This document shows, in pieces, positions 1-6,090 of a stretch of DNA of 6,090 nt. The DNA is from UBA8437 sp003445035 (GTDB taxonomy: Bacteria > Planctomycetota > Planctomycetia > Planctomycetales > Planctomycetaceae): contig CALCHI010000297.1 of NCBI GenBank assembly GCA_937901285.1, forward strand, positions 1 through 6,090, written 5' to 3'. A program made the translations under genes and the position numbers. Under the pieces are notes generated by a model, which was not told the DNA's origin, ran no database searches, and saw only the letters and a program-made list of their open reading frames with translations. The first letter of the stretch is position 1, and each line of letters starts with the position of its first letter.

Positions 1-218
1 CGCCGATCCTGGTCGGCGAGAGGGTGTTTTGTTTCGAGGAGGAAAAGGGACTGTGCCACGTGTTCGCAGCCGATCCGAAGCGGTACCGGAAACTGGCCAC
101 CAACACGCTCGACGCCAGTTTCATGGCCTCACCGGCCGCCACCGACGGGATGCTGGTCCTGCGGACCAAGACACACCTGTACGGGATCGCCGAACCCGGC
201 CGACCCGACGGAACATGA
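1..218 (+). CDS. PQQ-like (BamB-type) beta-propeller protein, C-terminal part only
   Basis: This is the 3' end of a gene that enters from the left edge. The reading frame is open from position 3 and ends at TGA 216-218, giving 71 codons. The peptide carries the closing blades of a PQQ-like propeller: PILVGERVFCFEEEKG, then a VFAADPKRYRKLATNTLDAS segment, then SPAATDGMLVLRTKTHLYGI. Alternating short beta strands, an 'SPA-DG' turn and a final 'R-TK-HLYGI' strand just before the stop are the usual end of planctomycete PQQ-like repeat proteins. Such proteins are generally exported and act as binding or assembly scaffolds, or occasionally as quinoprotein enzymes. The N-terminus and any signal peptide or extra domain lie outside the window, so no substrate can be named. 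The gene converges on the DUF1501 gene to its right with an 84-base gap, and I see no strong terminator there. Confidence 0.8.
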   Translation, partial: PILVGERVFCFEEEKGLCHVFAADPKRYRKLATNTLDASFMASPAATDGMLVLRTKTHLYGIAEPGRPDGT

Positions 219-302
219 CCTGCGAGGTGCCGAGGAGTGTTTCCTGGCGGTCCACCCCGGCAAGCAGTGGCTCGAAGCCGCCCCGGATGACAACGTGGCG
301 GT

Positions 303-1691
303 TTACAGCAGTTCGCGGATCGGCGTGCCACCGGGAATCAACGGGACAGGTCGACCGCTGGTGTCGGGGATCATCGCGTCGTAGTCGATCCCCAGGAACC
401 GGTAGACCGTGGCCAGCAGGTCGTTGGGATCGAGCTGCCGTTCCTTGGGCCGCACACCCTTGGCGGTGGTCTGGCCGATGACCTGGCCGGTTTCCATGCC
501 GCCGCCGGAGACCAGCACCGACATCGCGCCGGGGTAGTGGTCGCGACCCGGCTGCATCACCTTCGACGCGGTCCCCTTCTGGGGATTGATCCGCGGGGTG
601 CGGCCGAACTCGCCGGCCACGATCAGCATCACCTTCTTGTCCAGGCCCCGCTGGTAGATGTCATCGACCAGCGCGGAGATCGCCTTGTCGAAGACCGGCA
701 GCCGGGCGTTGGCGTCATCGTAGAGGTGACCGTTGACGGCGTGAATGTCCCAGTTGCCGATGCCACCGGGAAGTCCCACGCTCTGCATCTGCATCGTCAC
801 GAAGCTCGTCCCCGCCTCGACCAGCCGCCGGGCCAGCAACGCCCGTTGCCCCCACTTGTGGCGGCCGTACTTCTCGCGGGTGTGAGGTGACTCCTGGGAA
901 ATATCGAACGCCCGCCGTGCCTTCTCGCTGGTCAGCAGGCTGATCGCTTCCTGGTTGAACTTGTCGATCGAGGTCATCATTCGCGAGTTGTCGACGTCTC
1001 GACGCAACTGGTCCAGTGCTCCCAGCAACAACCGCCGGTCATCCAGCCGGTCCTTGATCTTCGGATCCAGCGACAGGTTGTTGACCTTGAAATTCGCAGC
1101 ATTCGGATCGCCGCCGATCACGAACGGCAGGTAGGCCGGTCCGAGGCCGGCACTGCCGCCACCGTAGACGTTGGTCGCGCTGGCCACGTAGTTGGGCATC
1201 GATCGGTCGCGTTTGCCCTGCAGCATCTTCGAGACCACCGGTCCCAGGCAGGGAAACTGCGACTTGGGGTCCAGGGGCCGCAACGGGTTGTAGCCGGAAA
1301 GAAACCGCCCGGCACCGCCGGCATGGTTGGCGAATCCGTGCGAGATCGAGCGGATGACATTGAACTTGTCGGCAACGCGTGCGTGCAGCGGCAGCAGTTC
1401 GCAGATGTCCATCCCCGGAGCCCTGGTCTGGATCGGCTTCAACAAGCCGCCGTACTCGACCGGGGCCTCCGGCTTCATGTCGTAGGTCTCCATGTGACTG
1501 GGACCACCCTGAAGCCAGATCAGGATCACCGAGGTGTCGGTCTCGCCGCGCCCGGTTTCCCGGGCGGCCGCTCGACGCGCCAACAGGTCCGGCAACGTCA
1601 GCCCGCCCAGGGCCAGGCTGCCGGCCTCCAGGAACGTCCGCCGCGACACCGGACCCGCACAACGATCACTGCGTGCTTGATTCATGTCCAT
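303..1691 (-). CDS. DUF1501 family exported protein, paralogue A (Tat signal)
   Basis: A complete 462-residue DUF1501 protein, the normal length for the family, whose fold resembles alkaline phosphatases and sulfatases. The exact reaction is not established. The N-terminus has a Tat signal: SRRTFLEAG with R17-R18, followed by a hydrophobic stretch to about residue 36, so export in folded form is expected. Family landmarks are the first strand ILIWLQGGPSH (56-66), a WDIH motif (314-317), GEFGRTPRI (360-368), GRDHYP (382-387) and the closing GRPVPLIPGGTPIRELL. The Asp and His residues in these motifs are the likely metal or substrate ligands, by analogy with the fold. Two in-frame ATGs (1691 and 1685) lie close together. 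A TAGAAC box just upstream would put transcription start at the second, giving a 460-residue leaderless product. The gene is divergent from paralogue B and closer in sequence to paralogue C. No DUF1549/DUF1553 partner is visible. Confidence 0.95.
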   Translation of the reverse strand: MDMNQARSDRCAGPVSRRTFLEAGSLALGGLTLPDLLARRAAARETGRGETDTSVILIWLQGGPSHMETYDMKPEAPVEYGGLLKPIQTRAPGMDICELLPLHARVADKFNVIRSISHGFANHAGGAGRFLSGYNPLRPLDPKSQFPCLGPVVSKMLQGKRDRSMPNYVASATNVYGGGSAGLGPAYLPFVIGGDPNAANFKVNNLSLDPKIKDRLDDRRLLLGALDQLRRDVDNSRMMTSIDKFNQEAISLLTSEKARRAFDISQESPHTREKYGRHKWGQRALLARRLVEAGTSFVTMQMQSVGLPGGIGNWDIHAVNGHLYDDANARLPVFDKAISALVDDIYQRGLDKKVMLIVAGEFGRTPRINPQKGTASKVMQPGRDHYPGAMSVLVSGGGMETGQVIGQTTAKGVRPKERQLDPNDLLATVYRFLGIDYDAMIPDTSGRPVPLIPGGTPIRELL

Positions 1692-1721
1692 GTTCTACCA
1701 TATCGGCCCGCTCGGCCCCAA
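1692..1721 (-). promoter_or_regulatory. Candidate promoter of DUF1501 paralogue A
   Basis: On the minus strand a TTGGGG (1721-1716) is followed after 18 bases by TAGAAC (1697-1692), resembling a -35/-10 pair. If real, transcription would begin near 1685, at the A of the second in-frame ATG of paralogue A, so the message would be leaderless. No Shine-Dalgarno sequence precedes either ATG, which fits. The match is partial and found by eye only. Confidence 0.25.
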
Positions 1722-1727
1722 ACGATA

Positions 1728-1862
1728 ATGCCCATCGAACGTCTTCCGCATCGGACAACCGCAACATTCCCGCAAGATCAGGTCGTCTACTTGAAGCGGA
1801 ATCCGGTTTCGGTGAACGACTGGCTCACGGAAATGCGGGGACACTGGCCGAAAAGAGAATAA
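1728..1862 (+). CDS. Possible small ORF, 44 residues, in the divergent intergenic region
   Basis: An ATG at 1728 opens a 44-codon frame ending at TAA 1860-1862, between the divergent DUF1501 genes A and B. The peptide begins MPIERLPHRTTATF and includes YLKRNPVSVNDWLTEMRGHW. It is basic and has no signal peptide or membrane segment. Against it: no Shine-Dalgarno sequence, no recognised family, and a third-position GC bias that looks weaker than in the neighbouring genes, although the second half (from about codon 19) is more biased than the first. The same frame also runs open upstream through the antisense of gene A, so the lack of stops is partly a shadow effect. I list it because it fills over half of an otherwise geneless stretch, but I think non-coding is more likely. 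Confidence 0.15.
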   Translation: MPIERLPHRTTATFPQDQVVYLKRNPVSVNDWLTEMRGHWPKRE

Positions 1863-1907
1863 CGACGCATCGTCTCAGATCTCGTTTCTCCAATCCACAA
1901 TCGCCGT

Positions 1908-1913
1908 TAGAAT
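1908..1913 (+). promoter_or_regulatory. Candidate -10 box of DUF1501 paralogue B
   Basis: TAGAAT matches five of six positions of TATAAT. Transcription would start near 1920, leaving a leader of about 28 bases before ATG 1948. No good -35 sits at the proper distance (TTTCTC at 1885-1890 is poor). The box overlaps the upstream in-frame ATG at 1912, so if it is a promoter that ATG cannot be the translation start. The same TAGRAY-type box precedes all three DUF1501 genes. Confidence 0.25.
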
Positions 1914-1947
1914 GCTTGTGGACCTTCCTCGAAACAATCGCCGGACC

Positions 1948-3342
1948 ATGGATCGACGCCAACTGCTGACCGCCTCGACGCTCGGGCTCGCCGGACTGGC
2001 CGGCGGAGGCCTTTCGGCTGCGCCGTCACCCGGTGGCAACGGCGGACAGGCCAAGTCGACCATCCTGATCTGGCTCAACGGAGGTCCCTCGCATGTTGAC
2101 CTGTGGGACATGAAGCCCGATGCGCCGGCGGAGATCCGCGGTCCGTTCCAGCCGGTCCCCACCTCAGCGCCGGGCATCCGCCTGTGCCAGCATCTGCCCC
2201 ACACCGCCCGACAGGCTCACCATCTGGCCCTGGTCCGGTCGCTGGGCCAACACGGCCGCGGCCCCAACGACCACCATGCGGGCCGCTTCTACAACATGAC
2301 CGGTCACGCCCCTGGCCCGTCGTTCCCCGGCACGCGGAAGTCCGAACCGGGAGACTGGCCCTACATCGGGTCGGTGATCGCCGCCAAGCGGCCGTCTCAC
2401 CCGTCACTCCCGTCCCAACTCTGGTTGCCCACTCGCTCGGGACCCGACAACGCGTCGCTGCCGGGAGCCTTCGCCGGGCGGCTCGGTTTCCAGTACGACC
2501 CGATCTACGTCTTCGGCAAGCACAAGGATCCCCTGGACTTCCAGGTCCCGCTCCTGACTCTCGAAGGCAACATCACCGTCGACCGACTGACCGACCGCCG
2601 CCGGTTGCTCCAGACCATCGACGACAGCCAGCGGGTCTTCGACCGCAGCGTCTCGGCCGGAAACTACAGCAGCCTCGAACAGAAGGCCCTCTCGTTGCTG
2701 GCCAACTCGAACACCAAAAACGCGTTTGACGTCTCCAGTGAATCGCAGGCCGTACGCCGCCGTTACGGCGAAACGGTCAACGCCATGAGCATGCTGATGG
2801 CGCGACGGCTGGTCGAGGCTGGTGTGCCGTTCATCACCGTCTACTGGTACCACGACTACGACGAGGACAAACGACGAGGCTGCCTGGGCGGCGCCTGGGA
2901 CACGCACTGGAAGAACTTCAGCTGCCTGAAGGATTACCTGGTCCCGTTGTTCGACCGACCGTTTTCGGCACTGCTCGAGGACCTCTCGGACCGCGGCCTG
3001 ATCGACGAAACGCTGGTGGTGGTCACCAGCGAGATGGGCCGCACGCCCCGAATCGGTGACCCTCGCTCGGGCGGCACAGGCGCTGCGGAGCCGGGTCGTG
3101 ACCACTGGACCCACTGCCAGACGGCCCTTTTGGCCGGAGGCGGGATCACCGGCGGGCAGGCCTACGGCAGCAGCGACCGCATCGGTGGCTATCCCAAGGA
3201 CAAACCGGTCGGACCCGAACACATCGCGCACACCATCTACCACGCCATGGGCATCAGGAATCTCGTCGCCCACGACAACCAGCAACGGCCCTACCATCTG
3301 CTCGACGAGGGCTTTCCGCTGACGTCCCTGTTTGACGCGTAG
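1948..3342 (+). CDS. DUF1501 family exported protein, paralogue B (Tat signal, SEMGRTP subtype)
   Basis: A complete 464-residue DUF1501 protein. I chose ATG 1948, giving MDRRQLLTAS with the twin arginines at residues 3-4, then a hydrophobic run to about residue 23 and a probable cleavage near LSAA (22-25). An in-frame ATG at 1912 would add 12 residues but lies inside a -10-like box; neither has a clear ribosome binding site. Landmarks are ILIWLNGGPSH (39-49), a His-rich NDHHAGRFYNMTGH (107-120), WDTH (317-320), SEMGRTPRIG (361-370) and GRDHW (383-387). It differs from paralogues A and C in having SEMGRTP instead of GEFGRTP, a charged, aromatic insert (YHDYDEDKRRG, 301-311) before WDTH, the segment GSSDRIGGYPKDKPV, and an ending without the usual GRPxPxxPxGxPIxEL. 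I read it as a separate subtype, not a recent duplicate. Substrate and reaction are unknown; the fold suggests a metal-dependent hydrolase or a degenerate relative. It may share transcription with gene C downstream. Confidence 0.95.
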   Translation: MDRRQLLTASTLGLAGLAGGGLSAAPSPGGNGGQAKSTILIWLNGGPSHVDLWDMKPDAPAEIRGPFQPVPTSAPGIRLCQHLPHTARQAHHLALVRSLGQHGRGPNDHHAGRFYNMTGHAPGPSFPGTRKSEPGDWPYIGSVIAAKRPSHPSLPSQLWLPTRSGPDNASLPGAFAGRLGFQYDPIYVFGKHKDPLDFQVPLLTLEGNITVDRLTDRRRLLQTIDDSQRVFDRSVSAGNYSSLEQKALSLLANSNTKNAFDVSSESQAVRRRYGETVNAMSMLMARRLVEAGVPFITVYWYHDYDEDKRRGCLGGAWDTHWKNFSCLKDYLVPLFDRPFSALLEDLSDRGLIDETLVVVTSEMGRTPRIGDPRSGGTGAAEPGRDHWTHCQTALLAGGGITGGQAYGSSDRIGGYPKDKPVGPEHIAHTIYHAMGIRNLVAHDNQQRPYHLLDEGFPLTSLFDA

Positions 3343-3369
3343 GATTCTACCCCGCACATCCGGGACTGT

Positions 3370-3390
3370 TGTTGGTCCTCGACTCCAACA
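3370..3390 (+). other. Short perfect inverted repeat between DUF1501 genes B and C
   Basis: TGTTGG (3370-3375) pairs with CCAACA (3385-3390) around a 9-base loop. It lies 27 bases after the stop of gene B and covers the candidate -35 box of gene C. No T-run follows, so it is not a standard intrinsic terminator. An operator-like dyad or chance are both possible. Confidence 0.2.
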
Positions 3391-3400
3391 CCGATAGGAT
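3372..3400 (+). promoter_or_regulatory. Candidate promoter of DUF1501 paralogue C
   Basis: TTGGTC (3372-3377) is followed after exactly 17 bases by TAGGAT (3395-3400). This is the best-spaced promoter-like pair in the window. Transcription would begin near 3407, downstream of the GTG at 3404, which favours ATG 3452 as the start with a leader of about 45 bases. The alternative reading is that AGGA (3396-3399) is a closely spaced Shine-Dalgarno sequence for GTG 3404. Confidence 0.35.
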
Positions 3401-3451
3401 CTGGTGGAAGTTTCGGACGTTCCACATGCACCTCACAATGGTCGTTCGTCG

Positions 3452-4777
3452 ATGAGCCGTCGTCGCAGTTTCCTGAAACAGTTGTTCGCTGGTGTCGGTG
3501 CACTGAACCTGCCCAACGTTCTGCGGCTGCAATCGCAGGCGGCCGACCGGGCCACAGCCAACCGCCGAACCTCGCTGATCGTACTCTGGCAGGACGGCGG
3601 CCCCTCTCACTTCGAGACGTTCGATCCCAAGCCACTGGCACCGGCCGAGATCCGCGGGGCCCTGGGAGCCATCTCGACCCGCCACCCCGGCGTCAATTTC
3701 TGTGAGGTCCTTCCCGGGCTGGCCGCCATGGCCGACAAGTTCACCATCATCCGCTCGCTGCACCAGGCCTCCTCGGCACACGTTTCCGCCACGCACACGT
3801 TCGTGACCGGTTACGATCGCACCGGCGTGATCAAGGGGCCGCCGGACAATCCCGACATGTGCGTCGTCATCAACCGCATGCGGAGCGGCCACGACACCTC
3901 CCTGCCGTCCTACGTCGGCCTGCCCGGCCAGTCCCGCGGCGGATCGGCCTACCTCGGTTCGGCCTTCGGCCCGCTGAAGATCAAGGACGATCCGTCCCAG
4001 CCCGAGTTCAAGGTCAAGAACCTGTCCCTGGACGGCGAATCCTCCCGATCCCGATTCGACCGCCGCTCGCGATTGCTGACGGAGTTCGATCGCCTGAAGC
4101 GGAACATTGACGCTTCGGGCCAGATGGACGCACTGGACGAGTTCCAGCGACAGGCGGTCGACATCCTGACGGGCACCGCTGCCGCCCGGGCGTTTGATCT
4201 CTCCCGGGAAAATCCCCGCCTGCGTCGGCGATACGGGATGCACAAGGCCGGACAGCAGGCGCTGCTGGCCCGGCGACTGGTCGAAGCGGGCGTCAGCGTG
4301 GTCGGCGTGCGATTCCAGCCGCCCGGACCGTGGCACGACAGTTGGGACGACCACCCGTGCGGCACCCATGTCTTCGGCACCATGAAGGGGCGCGGCCCTC
4401 TGATGGACCAGGCACTGACCGCGTTGATCGAGGACCTGGGCAACCGGGGACTGGACCAGCGGGTGATGGTGCTGCTGGCCGGAGAATTCGGACGCACGCC
4501 GCGGATCCGCAACCACAACGGTGTCCCGGGCCGGGACCACTGGGGCCCGGCCGGGTGCGCGATGGTCTACGGCGGGGGGATGCGGATGGGCCAGGTCATT
4601 GGCGCCACCAACCGGCATGGGGAACGCCCCAGCCAACGCCCGATCAAGCCCCAGGACGTGCTGGCAACGGTCTATCGCCACATGGGCATCAACCCGCGCC
4701 ACGAGTTCGTCAACTTCGCCGGACGGCCACTGCCGATCCTGCCACACGGTGAGCCGATCGACGAATTGATTGGCTAG
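3452..4777 (+). CDS. DUF1501 family exported protein, paralogue C (Tat signal)
   Basis: A complete 441-residue DUF1501 protein. ATG 3452 gives MSRRRSFLKQLFAGVGAL, a near-perfect Tat motif (R4-R5-S-F-L-K) at the extreme N-terminus. A GTG at 3404 would add 16 residues without hydrophobic character (EVSDVPHAPHNGRSS) and is less likely. Landmarks are LIVLWQDGGPSH (42-53), FKVKNLSLDG (186-195), LLARRLVEAG (271-280), WDDH (298-301), GEFGRTPRI (344-352), GRDHW (360-364), GGGMRMGQVIGATN (374-387) and the consensus ending GRPLPILPHGEPIDELIG. It is shorter than A and B mainly because the linker between GRTPRI and GRDH is compact. It shares more distinctive blocks with A (FKVxNLSLD, GEFGRTPRI, GGGMxxGQVIG, LATVYR) than with its tandem neighbour B. 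The fold implies a periplasmic or extracellular metal-dependent hydrolase-like role, with the activity unproven. It converges on the sialidase-like gene with a 7-base gap. Confidence 0.95.
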   Translation: MSRRRSFLKQLFAGVGALNLPNVLRLQSQAADRATANRRTSLIVLWQDGGPSHFETFDPKPLAPAEIRGALGAISTRHPGVNFCEVLPGLAAMADKFTIIRSLHQASSAHVSATHTFVTGYDRTGVIKGPPDNPDMCVVINRMRSGHDTSLPSYVGLPGQSRGGSAYLGSAFGPLKIKDDPSQPEFKVKNLSLDGESSRSRFDRRSRLLTEFDRLKRNIDASGQMDALDEFQRQAVDILTGTAAARAFDLSRENPRLRRRYGMHKAGQQALLARRLVEAGVSVVGVRFQPPGPWHDSWDDHPCGTHVFGTMKGRGPLMDQALTALIEDLGNRGLDQRVMVLLAGEFGRTPRIRNHNGVPGRDHWGPAGCAMVYGGGMRMGQVIGATNRHGERPSQRPIKPQDVLATVYRHMGINPRHEFVNFAGRPLPILPHGEPIDELIG

Positions 4778-4784
4778 GGGACGC

Positions 4785-6053
4785 TTACCCGCGGCCGTAG
4801 AGCCAGTCTCGGGAAAGCACCTTGATCCGCGTGGCCGATTTCTTCTCGAACTCCTTGACGCCGTACCCGTAATCGTAGGTCACGGCCACTTCCCGGCCCG
4901 AAAACGCCACGGTTGCGTAGCAGATTCTCAGGCACCCCGGAGCGTGCGGATAATCCTTCTTACTGGGTGCCCTGTACCCGTACTTCTTCATGCGAATCAC
5001 CCGGGGCTTGCCCTTTGGGGCGGCGATCCGAGTGCGGTCATCGAGAGACTCGAGGTTGCGGAAGTGCTTCCAGGTCTCGCCGTGATCGGTGGACACGGCC
5101 GTGGAGAGCCGATGGCGGTGCAGGCCTGTCAGGATCTCGGCTTCCGAGACCTGGTTCCAGACCAGCATCAGGTCGGTCGTCTCCGGGATGCGAATCAGCG
5201 TTCCCGGAGCATACGAACTGGCCAGGCCGGTCGGCACCGGGTGCTTCCACGACACGCCCTTGTCGGACGAATACGTCTTGTAGAACTGTCCCAGTTCGGT
5301 GCGGCCCAGCATGAACAGTCGCCCGTCGGGCAACTCCTCGAGAACGGTCTCCTCGAAGTGGGTCACGCCCCGTCGGCCCTCATCAAGCGACACGAACAGT
5401 TCACTGAGACTCCGTTTCCAGGTCTTGCCCTCGTCATCGCTGTAGTAGATCCAGCTGAACGTCAGGTTCTTGTTGGCCCCTTCCGAGTCTCCCCCGATGA
5501 AGGGGCTGATCCACTTCATCACCGGCACGACGATCCGTCCGGTCGACAGGACCCGTGCCGCCTGAGTGCGACAGACGGCAAACAGGGGGTCGACGGGGGT
5601 GGCCTTCGACCAGGTCTTCCCTCCGTCACCGGACGTGCGAAACAGCGTCGTCCCGTCCCGCCCCGGCCGGGTCACCGGGCCACCGTAGACAATCGCCAGG
5701 CGACCGGATTTCAGTTTCAGAAGGGTCAGGTGAGGCGTGTCGCGTGCCAACGGGATCGAATCCCCATCGGCGGTCTTCTGGAGCACCGACTTGCTCCAGT
5801 TCCGACCACCGTCGCGGGAATCCTTCCTCAGCAGACGGCCTTTCTCACCCAGAAACATCCAGTAACGACCACCGGGTGCGTTGACCGTGGTGACTTCCTG
5901 GACGCCACGTTGTGGAGCGATCACCAGCGCATCGTGCAGCAGGCCCGTCTCTGACTCTCCGGCCAGAGCACGAATCCCCGTCGGCAGCAATCCGGCGGCG
6001 GCGAACGAGAACTTCGAGGTGGTCTGCAGAAAGGCACGTCGTGTCTGTGTCAT
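4785..6053 (-). CDS. Tat-exported sialidase-like (BNR/Asp-box) beta-propeller protein
   Basis: A complete 422-residue protein. The N-terminus TRRAFLQ (R5-R6) with a hydrophobic run and an ALA cleavage motif (29-31) is a Tat signal. The mature part holds five Asp boxes of the form S-x-D-x-G-x-x-W at 79-86, 141-148, 205-212, 262-269 and 321-328, spaced 57 to 64 residues apart, as expected for one per blade of a propeller. Features like the sialidase active site are E235/E236 with LPDGR and R251 downstream, and CYATVAFSGREVAVTYD (378-394), where Y379 could take the place of the nucleophilic tyrosine. A canonical N-terminal F/Y-R-I-P arginine motif is missing; an RIP triplet occurs instead at 288-290. 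The protein may therefore cleave a glycan other than sialic acid, or only bind one. ATG 6053 is preceded by a purine-rich GAGAAG (6064-6059), five bases upstream. The frame stays open to the window edge but offers no other start codon. Confidence 0.92.
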   Translation of the reverse strand: MTQTRRAFLQTTSKFSFAAAGLLPTGIRALAGESETGLLHDALVIAPQRGVQEVTTVNAPGGRYWMFLGEKGRLLRKDSRDGGRNWSKSVLQKTADGDSIPLARDTPHLTLLKLKSGRLAIVYGGPVTRPGRDGTTLFRTSGDGGKTWSKATPVDPLFAVCRTQAARVLSTGRIVVPVMKWISPFIGGDSEGANKNLTFSWIYYSDDEGKTWKRSLSELFVSLDEGRRGVTHFEETVLEELPDGRLFMLGRTELGQFYKTYSSDKGVSWKHPVPTGLASSYAPGTLIRIPETTDLMLVWNQVSEAEILTGLHRHRLSTAVSTDHGETWKHFRNLESLDDRTRIAAPKGKPRVIRMKKYGYRAPSKKDYPHAPGCLRICYATVAFSGREVAVTYDYGYGVKEFEKKSATRIKVLSRDWLYGRG

Positions 6054-6090
6054 CGGTTCTTCTCGCTGGGCTATGTCGGGGCACCGCGTG

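Noticed and set aside
269..279. GGCT-cga-AGCC hairpin in the gap between the PQQ-like gene and gene A
   Set aside because: Only four base pairs with a three-base loop and no T-run on either strand, so not a supportable terminator.
214..384. Plus-strand frame reading AEECFLAVHPGKQWLEAAPDDNVAV across the gap after the PQQ-like gene
   Set aside because: It looks protein-like and I considered a frameshifted tail of the PQQ-like gene. But that gene already ends in the normal closing strand, this frame has no start codon, and half of it is antisense to gene A in the phase that copies its GC-rich third positions.
1912..1947. Upstream ATG giving a 12-residue longer gene B
   Set aside because: The extra residues (LVDLPRNNRRT) add nothing to the Tat signal, there is no ribosome binding site, and the ATG overlaps a TAGAAT box. 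It cannot be wholly excluded.
2404..3357. 317-codon open frame on the minus strand opposite DUF1501 gene B
   Set aside because: Antisense shadow in a high-GC gene. The peptide is V/A/G/R-rich with no domain or signal, and it overlaps the best-supported part of gene B.
3347..4747. 466-codon open frame on the minus strand opposite DUF1501 gene C
   Set aside because: It is the antisense shadow of gene C. Its first codon position pairs with the GC-rich third position of gene C, so stops (which begin with T) are rare. Its product matches no family I know, while gene C has every DUF1501 motif.
4770..5954. 394-codon open frame on the plus strand opposite the sialidase-like gene
   Set aside because: Same phase relation and same explanation. 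The minus-strand product has five Asp boxes and a Tat signal; this one has no recognisable feature.

Overview
The window looks like a piece of a high-GC chromosome from the Planctomycetota. I base this on the gene families: three Tat-exported DUF1501 proteins, a sialidase-like propeller with Asp boxes, and the end of a PQQ-type beta-propeller protein. These are typical of the expanded secreted proteome of that phylum. Shine-Dalgarno sequences are weak or missing, which also fits. I cannot place it below phylum.

Layout, left to right. Positions 1-218 (+) hold the last 71 codons of a PQQ-like/BamB-like beta-propeller protein. It converges, across an 84-base gap, with a complete DUF1501 gene on the minus strand (303-1691, 'A'). 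A divergent intergenic region (1692-1947) follows, with candidate promoters for both directions and a doubtful 44-codon ORF. A second DUF1501 gene (1948-3342, +, 'B') is followed after 109 bases by a third (3452-4777, +, 'C'). Only 7 bases past the stop of C lies the stop of a convergent minus-strand gene (4785-6053) for a Tat-exported, five-Asp-box sialidase/BNR-type propeller. All four complete genes are intact, with no frameshift or insertion sequence. I see no tRNA, rRNA, CRISPR array or mobile element.

How they may work together. Every complete product has a twin-arginine signal, so each should fold in the cytoplasm, bind cofactor or metal if it uses any, and then be exported. DUF1501 proteins have an alkaline-phosphatase/sulfatase-like fold, and their biochemical role is poorly defined. 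In planctomycetes they usually sit beside large DUF1549/DUF1553 cytochrome-type genes. Here three stand together with no such partner visible. With the sialidase-like propeller, the cluster is compatible with extracellular degradation of sulfated or sialylated glycans, but that is inference from families and context.

I do not see a clearly new system. The points most worth checking are the triple DUF1501 cluster without its usual partner, the relationship among the three paralogues (A and C alike, B of another subtype), and promoter-like motifs that decide the translation starts and suggest one leaderless message.
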